The translations under genes and the position numbers were made by a program. A stretch of 64,000 bases of DNA from contig JAKSMR010000001.1 of NCBI GenBank assembly GCA_024400495.1, positions 1-64,000 of the forward strand. The letters are read 5' to 3'. The notes under the pieces are model-generated. The model was given only the letters and a program-made list of their open reading frames with translations, did no database searches and had not been told where the DNA came from. The stretch comes from Bacteroidales bacterium. GTDB lineage: Bacteria; Bacteroidota; Bacteroidia; Bacteroidales; P3. Below, piece after piece: positions 25,072 through 32,700 of the stretch (positions are counted from its first letter, which is position 1; each line of letters begins with the position of its first letter).

Positions 25072-26312
25072 TGAGAGTTCTCTGGATTTCGATTATGCCG
25101 CTCCCTCAGGCCAGCAACGCGCTCGGCCAAAGAGGTACTGTGCTGGGAGGCTGGATGGAGAGTGCAGCAAACGAGTTGGTCAAGCAGCCCAACCTGCACC
25201 TCGCCATCGCATCCACCTATGGAGGCAAAGAGTTGTTGTGCCGTAGGGTAGGAGAGATAGACTATTACTTCCTCCCTTGCGCAAATCCTAGCGTCTACGA
25301 TGCAGGGCTGCATCAGTATTGGAAGGCTATCAAGCAGAAGTTCCAACCCGATCTGGTTCACATCCATGGAACCGAGTTCCCTCTCGGCCTGGCTTATGTT
25401 GATGCTTGTGGCGCAGAGAATGTTGTTGTTTCCATCCAAGGACTCGTGTCCGAATGCGCAAAGCACTATCACGATGGAATGACCAAGTGGCAGATCATCA
25501 AAAATGTCACACTTCACGATCTCGCCGTCGGTACAATCCTCCATCGGAAGAGAGATTTCGAACGAAGAGCCGTCTATGAAGTGAGTTTATTGAAACAGGT
25601 GAATGACGTGATAGGGAGAACCGCCTGGGATAAGGACCGTACTGGCGTCATCAATCCAGAAAGAAACTATCATTTCTGCAACGAAACGCTCCGCACCCCT
25701 TTCTATAGTCTTTTGTGGAAATATGCGGACTGTAGAAAGCACACCCTTTTCGCCATCGGGCAAGGCAACTACCCTTTGAAAGGAACGCATCAGCTTCTCA
25801 AAGCTCTGCCAGGAATAATAAAGCGTTTTCCCGATACACAACTTCGTGTGGCCGGAAGCGACATCATGCCGCGCGACTGGAAACATCGCATGGCCTATTC
25901 CAACTATCTCAACCATTTGATAAAGAAGAATCATCTTGAGGGACACGTCACTTTCCTCGGAGCGATCCCTGCCGAGCAGATGTGTAGGGAACTGCTTAGC
26001 TGCAATGCCTATGTGCTTCCCTCGACTATAGAGAACTCCTCCAACTCCCTCGGGGAGGCGCAGCTGGCAGGTGTGCCTTGTGTGGCTGCCCGTGTTGGAG
26101 GCATTCCCTCCCTTGTTCTTGATAAAGAACATGGTCGTCTGTACGATTTCTTTGATACAGAAGAGCTGGCAGATTTGATCTGTCGGACTTTCGAGGAGTC
26201 GTCTCATTTCGATAATACAACGATGCGTCAGATGGCAAAGGACCGTCATGATCCTGAGCAGAACTGTGCGCAACTACTCAAAATATACAAGGAGGTCGCC
26301 AATGCAGAATAG
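25071..26312 (+). CDS. Family 4 glycosyltransferase
   Basis: A 413-residue GT-B retaining glycosyltransferase. The N-terminal domain has PDLVHIHGTEFPLGL. The C-terminal nucleotide-binding domain shows HTLFAIGQGNYPLKGTHQLL, the ExxxxxxxE motif as ENSSNSLGEAQLAGVPCVA (first Glu near residue 321), and VGGIPSLV. It should add one sugar to the growing lipid-linked unit. It overlaps the genes on both sides (1 bp and 11 bp). Confidence 0.92.
   Translation: MRVLWISIMPLPQASNALGQRGTVLGGWMESAANELVKQPNLHLAIASTYGGKELLCRRVGEIDYYFLPCANPSVYDAGLHQYWKAIKQKFQPDLVHIHGTEFPLGLAYVDACGAENVVVSIQGLVSECAKHYHDGMTKWQIIKNVTLHDLAVGTILHRKRDFERRAVYEVSLLKQVNDVIGRTAWDKDRTGVINPERNYHFCNETLRTPFYSLLWKYADCRKHTLFAIGQGNYPLKGTHQLLKALPGIIKRFPDTQLRVAGSDIMPRDWKHRMAYSNYLNHLIKKNHLEGHVTFLGAIPAEQMCRELLSCNAYVLPSTIENSSNSLGEAQLAGVPCVAARVGGIPSLVLDKEHGRLYDFFDTEELADLICRTFEESSHFDNTTMRQMAKDRHDPEQNCAQLLKIYKEVANAE
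26289..26295 (+). promoter_or_regulatory. Unusually strong Shine-Dalgarno site
   Basis: AAGGAGG lies 6 bp before the ATG at 26302, inside the end of the preceding gene. It decides the start of the next gene, since an in-frame ATG at 26248 has no such site. Strong SD sites are uncommon in Bacteroidota. Confidence 0.7.
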
Positions 26313-27249
26313 CACCAAACTTAGTGTCATCATCCCTTGCTATAATGCTGCCGAAACCATTCGGACTGCGGTAGGGTCGGTATTGTCACAACAGGTGATG
26401 GAACCGGAAATCATACTTGTCAACGACGGCTCCGTCGATAATACGGCTGCAATCCATAAGCAGTTGGCAGAAAAGCATAAGAACATCAGGTTGGTGGACA
26501 AACCCAATGGAGGCGTCTCCTCGGCTCGCAACGCCGGCCTGGATGTCGCTACTGGCGAGTACATTATTTTCCTTGATGCTGACGACGACTGGGATCCTCA
26601 TCTTCTGGAGCATCTGAGTCCGTTGCTCGACAAGGGCGACAACGAGATGGTGATGTTCGGGTTTGATATGGATCGTGCCGATGGAACAGAACGCACGTTC
26701 GCCTGTCGTCCCACCAAGCATCTTGTCCGCGATTATCTCCTCGGGCTCCTTCGCTCTTCGGTTTGTGCAATGGCTGTGAAGAGAGACGTGGTCGAGCGAG
26801 CCAAGATCCGTTTTGATGAGCATACCTATTATTCTGAAGACCGCGAGTTCCTCGTGCGTTGTATGCTTGAGCAAAAGAGTGTCGCTTTTGTCGACAAGCC
26901 GCTTCTGCACTATCGCTATCATGCCACTTCGGCCATGCATGAGCCCAACTATACGGTCAAATACCCAACCTCCATGGCTGCCATAGAGCGGCTCTATTTC
27001 CTGCTCCAGGATGATAAAGATCTGCGAGATGCGGCCTTGGTGCAGCTCAACCTCACAACAATCTTGCATCTGAAACAATACAATCGTGCCGCCGTCCGTG
27101 ATGAAGCTGTGAAGCCATTGCTGGAGAAATATGCGCAATATCTTCGCCAACGTACTCGCCTGCGTCTCAACTTCTTTAGTGGTTACGTCTGGGTACACTC
27201 GTTTGTCTATCGTTATTGTCGTCCCCTCTTTAACATACTTGTAAAATGA
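26302..27249 (+). CDS. Family 2 glycosyltransferase
   Basis: A 315-residue GT-A enzyme beginning KLSVIIPCYNAAETIRTAV, followed by EIILVNDGSVDNT, NGGVSSARNAGLDVATGEYI and the metal site FLDADDDWD (about 95-102). This is a standard capsular or O-antigen inverting transferase. The C-terminal 200 residues are specific to the enzyme and do not show its substrate. The start is fixed by the SD site. The next gene starts within its last 4 bases (ATGA). Confidence 0.93.
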   Translation: MQNSTKLSVIIPCYNAAETIRTAVGSVLSQQVMEPEIILVNDGSVDNTAAIHKQLAEKHKNIRLVDKPNGGVSSARNAGLDVATGEYIIFLDADDDWDPHLLEHLSPLLDKGDNEMVMFGFDMDRADGTERTFACRPTKHLVRDYLLGLLRSSVCAMAVKRDVVERAKIRFDEHTYYSEDREFLVRCMLEQKSVAFVDKPLLHYRYHATSAMHEPNYTVKYPTSMAAIERLYFLLQDDKDLRDAALVQLNLTTILHLKQYNRAAVRDEAVKPLLEKYAQYLRQRTRLRLNFFSGYVWVHSFVYRYCRPLFNILVK

Positions 27250-28085
27250 CCTACGCCCCTTTTTCTGTCGCTATGAGCGTCTATGGCAAGGATAATGCCG
27301 ACTGGTTTGCCAAAGCCCTTGCCAGCATTGTTGAACAGACCGTCAAGCCTGCCGAGATCGTTCTGGTTGAGGATGGCCCTGTGAGCCAGGAAATAGAGCA
27401 AGTTGTGGCGCACTACCAGCAACGTTGCAAAGAGGAAAATATTGCCTTCAACCTCATTCCTTTGCCGCAAAACCAAGGTCTGGGCAACGCGTTGAGGCTG
27501 GCTACCGAGAGCGCAACCCATGAACTCGTGGCCCGAATGGATAGCGACGACATCTCCGTTCCGTTCCGTTTTGAGCATCAGCTCGCCTTCTTCGCACAAA
27601 ATCCCGAGACGTCTATTCTTGGCGGCAACATCGAAGAGTTTGTCGGAGAACCCTCTAATATTGTCGGCCAACGTGTCTGCCCACAGACCGATGCCGATAT
27701 ACGCCAGTATATGAAGAAGCGATGCGCCATGAATCACGTGTCGGTAATGTTCCGCAAGAGTGAAGTGCTTCGTGCAGGCAACTATATGGACTGGTTCTAC
27801 AACGAGGACTACTACCTGTGGATCAGAATGATGCTGGCCGGATGTACGTTTGCCAACCTCGATGAGGTGCTGGTGACCGTGCGTATGGGCTACGACACCT
27901 ACGGCCGTCGGGGCGGCATGAGATATTTCCGAAGCGAGCGCGACATCCAGCGTCTCATGTTCAAGGAGGGCATCATCTCCTGGCCAGCCATGGTGACGAA
28001 CATATGCATCCGCTTTGGTGTCCAGATCCTCCTTCCCAACTGGCTCCGATCCTTCGTGTTCCAGAAACTCTTCAGAAAGAACTGA
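27246..28085 (+). CDS. Family 2 glycosyltransferase
   Basis: A 279-residue GT-A enzyme with FSVAMSVYGKDNADWFAKAL, EIVLVEDGPVSQEI, NQGLGNALRLATESATHELVARMDSDD (metal-binding DSDD near residue 100) and NEDYYLWIRMMLAG. This matches the amylovoran/galactosyltransferase-like GT2 group. The ATGA overlap with the preceding gene places it in the same operon. It is the last glycosyltransferase of the locus. Confidence 0.93.
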   Translation: MTYAPFSVAMSVYGKDNADWFAKALASIVEQTVKPAEIVLVEDGPVSQEIEQVVAHYQQRCKEENIAFNLIPLPQNQGLGNALRLATESATHELVARMDSDDISVPFRFEHQLAFFAQNPETSILGGNIEEFVGEPSNIVGQRVCPQTDADIRQYMKKRCAMNHVSVMFRKSEVLRAGNYMDWFYNEDYYLWIRMMLAGCTFANLDEVLVTVRMGYDTYGRRGGMRYFRSERDIQRLMFKEGIISWPAMVTNICIRFGVQILLPNWLRSFVFQKLFRKN

Positions 28086-28123
28086 CGTAATAAGAACCTA
28101 ACAACCTTTCCAACACCCACTAT

Positions 28124-29935
28124 ATGCAAGCCATCATCCTAGCAGCCGGCATGGGCCGTCGTTTGGGCGACCTCACAGCCAACAACACCAAGTGCATGAT
28201 CGAAGTCAACGGGCAGAAGCTTATAGACCGCATGCTCACCCAGCTCTCGCGTCTCTCCCTCAACAGGGTTGTGATTGTGGTTGGCTATCAGGCTGACAAT
28301 CTCAAGAAACATATAGGCAACCGCTACGACGGCAAGCTCAACATCGAGTATGTAGAGAACCCTATCTACGACAAGACCAACAATATCTATTCCCTTGCTC
28401 TTGCCAAGGAGCATCTGCAGCAGGACGACACGTTGTTGTTGGAGTCGGACCTTATCTTCGACGACAAGCTGCTCGATATCATTCTCTCCAATCCCTATCC
28501 CAACCTTGCTCTCGTGGCCAAGTACGAGACTTGGATGGACGGCACGATGATGCAGATCGACGACCAGGGCAATATCCTCAACTTCATCACCAAGAAGGCT
28601 TTCCGCTACGAAGATGTGGCGCTCTATCACAAGACTGTCAACACCTACAAGTTCAGCCGCAAGTTCAGCGAGGAGCAATATGTACCCTTCCTTGATGCCT
28701 ACAGCCGCGTGATGGGCAACAACGAGTACTACGAGCAGGTGTTGCGCGTCATCACTTTCCTCAACCACAGCTCCATCAAGGCCTTGCCTATCGGCGACGA
28801 GCGTTGGTATGAGATCGACGACATCCAGGACCGCGACATTGCCGAAACCATCTTCGCTTCCAAAGAGGAGCGATTGGCCAAATACCATCGTCGTTTCGGC
28901 GGCTATTGGCGTTTCCCCCATCTGTTGGATTTCTGCTACCTCGTGAATCCCTATTTCCCCACGCCTCGCATGAAGGACGAGATGAGGGCAAACTTCGACA
29001 CGCTCCTCACAGAATATCCTTCCGGCATGGGTGTCAATTCCCTGCTGGCGGGCAAGTATTTCGGCATCAAGCAGGATTATGTCTGCGTAGGCAACGGGGC
29101 TGCAGAGCTCATCAAAGCCCTCATGGAGGGTCATGTAGAGGGCAAGATAGGCGTCACTACGCCAACCTTTGAGGAGTATCCTAACCGTGTGGAAGAGAGT
29201 CGTGTGGTGCGTTTCGTCCCTCAGAACAAGGATTTCGCCTACACGGCCCAGGACCTGATGGATTTCTTTGCCGATAAAGGAATTGGGACGCTCCTTGTCG
29301 TCAACCCCGACAACCCTTCGGGAAACTTCATCCCCGTCGGCGATATCTTCCTCCTTGCCGATTGGTGCAAGCAACGAGGTATCCGACTCATCGTCGACGA
29401 AAGTTTCGTCGATTTTACTTATAACTACGCCTCTAACTCCTTGCTCCACAACGATCTTCTGGAGAAGTACGACAACCTGGTGGTGATGAAATCCATCAGC
29501 AAGTCCTATGGAGTCCCCGGCCTGCGACTGGGCGTTCTGGCCAGCAGCAATACCGAGCTCATCGCCCGCCTGAAGAAAGAGGTGGCAATATGGAATATCA
29601 ACTCCTTCGGCGAGTTCTATATGCAGATCTTCTCCAAGTACGAGAAGAACTACGCAGAAGCCTGCCAGCTCTTTATCGACGAGAGAGAACGTTTCGGCAA
29701 GGAGCTGCAGAAAGTGCCCTTCCTCCGCGTCATTCCCTCCCAGGCCAACTATTTCCTCTGCGAGGTTACCGACCGCTTCACCAGCCACGAGCTCACCAGC
29801 CGCATGCTCGATTTCAACATCCTCATCAAGGACTGCTCCACCAAGTCGGGCTTCGACGGTCGCAGCTATGTGCGTCTCGCCGTGAGAGACCAGAAGGATA
29901 ACGACCGGCTGGTGTCCGCTCTGCTCTCGCTCTGA
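28124..29935 (+). CDS. Nucleotidyltransferase fused to PLP-dependent aminotransferase/decarboxylase (LicC-CobD-like)
   Basis: A 603-residue two-domain protein. Residues 1-240 are a LicC/GlmU-type nucleotidyltransferase: AIILAAGMGRRLGDLT, NTKCMIEVNGQKLIDRML and LLLESDLIFDD. Residues 260-603 are a fold-type I PLP enzyme of the HisC/CobD group: VCVGNGAAELIKAL, VVNPDNPSGNF, and SISKSYGVPGLRLGVL with the PLP-binding Lys460. CobD relatives decarboxylate threonine phosphate or serine phosphate. A reasonable reading is that it makes ethanolamine phosphate from serine phosphate and activates it as CDP-ethanolamine for LicD. A plain aminotransferase is the alternative. It is followed by an opine dehydrogenase-like gene and a LicD gene. 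Confidence 0.88.
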   Translation: MQAIILAAGMGRRLGDLTANNTKCMIEVNGQKLIDRMLTQLSRLSLNRVVIVVGYQADNLKKHIGNRYDGKLNIEYVENPIYDKTNNIYSLALAKEHLQQDDTLLLESDLIFDDKLLDIILSNPYPNLALVAKYETWMDGTMMQIDDQGNILNFITKKAFRYEDVALYHKTVNTYKFSRKFSEEQYVPFLDAYSRVMGNNEYYEQVLRVITFLNHSSIKALPIGDERWYEIDDIQDRDIAETIFASKEERLAKYHRRFGGYWRFPHLLDFCYLVNPYFPTPRMKDEMRANFDTLLTEYPSGMGVNSLLAGKYFGIKQDYVCVGNGAAELIKALMEGHVEGKIGVTTPTFEEYPNRVEESRVVRFVPQNKDFAYTAQDLMDFFADKGIGTLLVVNPDNPSGNFIPVGDIFLLADWCKQRGIRLIVDESFVDFTYNYASNSLLHNDLLEKYDNLVVMKSISKSYGVPGLRLGVLASSNTELIARLKKEVAIWNINSFGEFYMQIFSKYEKNYAEACQLFIDERERFGKELQKVPFLRVIPSQANYFLCEVTDRFTSHELTSRMLDFNILIKDCSTKSGFDGRSYVRLAVRDQKDNDRLVSALLSL

Positions 29936-29990
29936 AAACCGATGTTGTTGTAATCCTTTGCTAACAGAACGATTATCAATTCCAGATAAA

Positions 29991-31019
29991 ATGAACGCCA
30001 TTCAAACCATCACCCTCTGCGGAGGCGGCTCTTTGGGCCATGTCTGTGCCGGATATCTGGCTTCCCGAGGAGAGGTGAATGTCAATATCTTCACCACCAA
30101 GCCTGAAAAATGGAGTAGGGAACTCCTGATCGACACCCCCGACGGAACGACGCTCACGGGGCGTCTGGGCCTTGTCTCCTCCAATCCCCAAGCGGTCATT
30201 CCCCAAAGTCAGGTCGTGCTGCTCTGTCTCCCGGGCTTCGCCATCCACGACGAGCTGGAGAAGATCGCTCCCATGCTTACTCCGGGCACTTACGTCGGTA
30301 GCGTCTTCTGCTCGACGGGTTTCTTCTTCGAGGCTCTGGATCTGCTGCCCGACAATGTGGCCTTGTGGGGGTTTCAGCGCGTTCCATTCATCTCGCGCAC
30401 AACCGAATACGGCCATCGAGCCACACTCAAAGGCTATAAGAACTCCCATCGTATCGCCATCGAGCGGAGTGGGGAAGAGGATGTCTTTGCCGAGCAGATA
30501 AGCCGCCTCTTCGGCGCTCCTGTCGAGATTCTGGAGAACTACTACGAAGCCAGCTACTCCAACTCCAACCCCATCCTCCATCCGGCCCGTATCTATTCGT
30601 TGCTGGAGAACTGGAAGGAAGGTGACACCTTCGACCATAATATCCTCTTCTATGAGGAATGGACCGACCGGGCCTCGGAGCTGCTCATCGCCATGGACCG
30701 CGAGCTTTTCGAGGTGCTCGACAGGCTGCCTGTCACTCCCGGCTATCTCACCCCGATCCTGGAGTATTACGAAAGTGTCGACGCTTCTTCGTTGACTCGT
30801 AAGATCCGTTCCATCGGCGGTTTCAAGGGCATCGGGTCGCCTATGGTCGAAACGGCCGTCGGCTGGGTGCCCGACTTCAAAAGCCGCTACTTCGTCGAGG
30901 ATTTCCCCTATGGCCTTCGTTTCATCAAGGAAGAGGCCGACCGCCAAGGTGTCAGCACCCCCGTTATCAACGAGATCTACGCCTGGGGAATGGCGATGCT
31001 GAAGCAATACAACAGCTAA
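29991..31019 (+). CDS. NAD/NADP octopine/nopaline dehydrogenase-like protein
   Basis: A 342-residue protein with an N-terminal Rossmann domain (TITLCGGGSLGHVCAGYLASRG) and a C-terminal helical octopine-dehydrogenase-type domain with NSNPILHPARIYSLLENW, where the family has a conserved Asn and His for catalysis. Opine dehydrogenases join an amine to the keto group of pyruvate or another 2-oxo acid by reductive amination. In this locus the amine could be ethanolamine phosphate or its CDP form, giving an N-carboxyethyl group on the glycan decoration; this is inference. The start at 29991 places the Rossmann motif at residue 5. Confidence 0.85.
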   Translation: MNAIQTITLCGGGSLGHVCAGYLASRGEVNVNIFTTKPEKWSRELLIDTPDGTTLTGRLGLVSSNPQAVIPQSQVVLLCLPGFAIHDELEKIAPMLTPGTYVGSVFCSTGFFFEALDLLPDNVALWGFQRVPFISRTTEYGHRATLKGYKNSHRIAIERSGEEDVFAEQISRLFGAPVEILENYYEASYSNSNPILHPARIYSLLENWKEGDTFDHNILFYEEWTDRASELLIAMDRELFEVLDRLPVTPGYLTPILEYYESVDASSLTRKIRSIGGFKGIGSPMVETAVGWVPDFKSRYFVEDFPYGLRFIKEEADRQGVSTPVINEIYAWGMAMLKQYNS

Positions 31020-31031
31020 ACTTGTTATAGA

Positions 31032-31826
31032 ATGACTCCTCTCACTTCGCAAGAAATCAAAGATATAGAGCTCGGCGTGCTGGACTATGTCGTCTCGATG
31101 TGTCAGAAGCACCAGCTGCGCTATTTCCTCGCCTATGGAACTCTGCTGGGTGCCGTGCGCCACAAGGGCTTCATCCCGTGGGACGACGATATCGACCTCC
31201 TTGTCCCTCGTCCCGACTACGACCGGCTGCTGGACCTCATCAAGCAGGATAACCATCCCTATTTCAAGGCTTTGTCGATGAAAGACGACGGCTATTACGA
31301 CGAATGGGGAAGGGTGCACGACGCTCGCACTCTGGTGGAGGAACACGATGTCGTTCCCATGCGCCATGGCGTGTGGGTCGACCTGTTTCCCATGGATGGC
31401 GCCCCATCAGAGGACAAGCCCGCCCGATGGCGTTTCACGCTCCTCACACGTCCACGCGTGGCGGCCATCCATACCGCCCTTCCGTCGCATCTGGGAGGCG
31501 GAGCCAAGCGGGCAGCCATGTGGCTCGTGTGGAAATTCAGCCGCCTGATGGGTTACCGGTTCTTCCTCAAGCGTACCGACCGGCTCTCGCGCAAGCATGA
31601 CTACGACCGGTCGCCTTTCGTGGGCTATCTGGCCGACTATGGGTCTAAGAAACATATCTATCCACGTGCCCTTTTCGATGCCGTGGCCGAAGTTTCTTTT
31701 GAAGGCAGAACTCTCGTTGCTCCAGCCGATTACGATACACTCCTCACCTCGCTCTATGGCGACTATATGAAGCTGCCGCCCGAGGACAAGCGTGTGCCTC
31801 ACAGGATGGAAGCCTACCGGAAATAG
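31032..31826 (+). CDS. LicD family phosphotransferase, second of two
   Basis: A 264-residue LicD protein with YFLAYGTLLGAVRHKGFIPWDDDIDLLVP (about 34-62) and the end LTSLYGDYMKLPPEDKRVPHR. It starts 12 bp after the opine dehydrogenase gene, so the fusion protein, the dehydrogenase and this LicD look like one module. It should transfer the CDP-activated phospho-group to the glycan. A terminator follows, ending the locus. Confidence 0.9.
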   Translation: MTPLTSQEIKDIELGVLDYVVSMCQKHQLRYFLAYGTLLGAVRHKGFIPWDDDIDLLVPRPDYDRLLDLIKQDNHPYFKALSMKDDGYYDEWGRVHDARTLVEEHDVVPMRHGVWVDLFPMDGAPSEDKPARWRFTLLTRPRVAAIHTALPSHLGGGAKRAAMWLVWKFSRLMGYRFFLKRTDRLSRKHDYDRSPFVGYLADYGSKKHIYPRALFDAVAEVSFEGRTLVAPADYDTLLTSLYGDYMKLPPEDKRVPHRMEAYRK

Positions 31827-31846
31827 AGCGAATTATAGATTCCAAC

Positions 31847-31888
31847 AAGAAGGGATTTGATCCGAAGAAAAGGGTTGAATCCCTTTTT
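31847..31888 (+). terminator. Terminator after the second licD-like gene
   Basis: AAGGGATT pairs with AATCCCTT and is followed directly by TTT, 20 bp after the stop codon. Confidence 0.75.
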
Positions 31889-31964
31889 CGTTTCTCTTAT
31901 TTGAACCGATTATTCCAAGAAGTCAAAGAACGCTCAGGATTATTGCTCTCAGATTTTTTTTCAA

Positions 31965-32107
31965 AACCCGAGCCGTCGACCCTCCTGGAAGGCGACGGAA
32001 GATGGATATTCCGAAAATGGGAGAACACATCTTATGATTTAGTGGTTTTTCTGTTGCTCTCATCGAGGCAGTTGCGGGGGGATCCGTAGGGGAAGCCTCG
32101 TTCGAAA
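31965..32107 (-). ncRNA. Candidate small RNA, minus strand
   Basis: A near-perfect promoter (TTTG-N20-TATCTTTG) at 32115-32122 fires leftward into DNA without a convincing gene. The first part would fold as CGAGGC/GCCTCG (32064-32100) and the end as CCGTCG/CGACGG (31973-31998) followed by CTCGGGTTTT. I do not recognise the family. An 82-codon frame in the region has no protein-like features. The rest of the gap (32130-32550) holds only degenerate CTAG-rich repeats. Confidence 0.4.
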
Positions 32108-32114
32108 TACAATG

Positions 32115-32122
32115 CAAAGATA
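32115..32122 (-). promoter_or_regulatory. Strong promoter box TATCTTTG without a gene
   Basis: On the minus strand TTTG is followed after exactly 20 bp by TATCTTTG and then CATTG. Nothing downstream looks like a protein gene. Confidence 0.65.
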
Positions 32123-32551
32123 CATCATTTCCCTCCGAAAACCAAATGTTCGGGCAGATAGTTATCAACACCCCCTAAAAATGATTTGCGACGCTAGAAA
32201 TTGCAGAAGACTGAAAAACGGCTTGTTATCCTGTTGAAAACTTTCCGGTTCCGTTCCGTTTCTTTAAGCCTGCAAAGTCATCCTAGCGCAGCATCAAGGT
32301 CGCTCTATCGTCGTATCAAGGTCGCGAAACCGGCCATTTTTGCCTGCTTAGCGTATGGTTAGCGTCTATCTAGTGTCTATCTATCTCCTATTGATGATTA
32401 TCAAAAAAAAGCGCCAGATAGGAGTTTCTAAGGCTCGACCTTTGCCTTTTGAGTTCCCTGGAAGCGTCGGGAAACACGCCCGAAGAAGCGGCAATAGACC
32501 GTGTTGATGGGTTGTTGAAAACTTTTTGTTGCATAATGCATAATTTTTTCG

Positions 32552-32559
32552 TATATTTG
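32552..32559 (+). promoter_or_regulatory. Promoter box TATATTTG for secA
   Basis: TTG-N20-TATATTTG, 141 bp upstream of the secA ATG, giving a leader of about 135 nt. That leader could hold a regulatory structure, but none was obvious. Confidence 0.65.
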
Positions 32560-32700
32560 CAGAATGATTCAGTCCGTAGGGCTGCGTTGTAAGAGCGTGC
32601 ATATTGGTGATTCTGTGTAGGATGAAAGCTCTTGCATTTCTTTTGGTGCGCATCCAAAACGGGAGAATCGCAATTATAATAGAATAAAAAATATTATTAT

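Noticed and set aside
31901-32089. 62-codon plus-strand frame after the glycan locus
   Set aside because: It has no start signal and no similarity that I recognise, and it overlaps the antisense RNA candidate.
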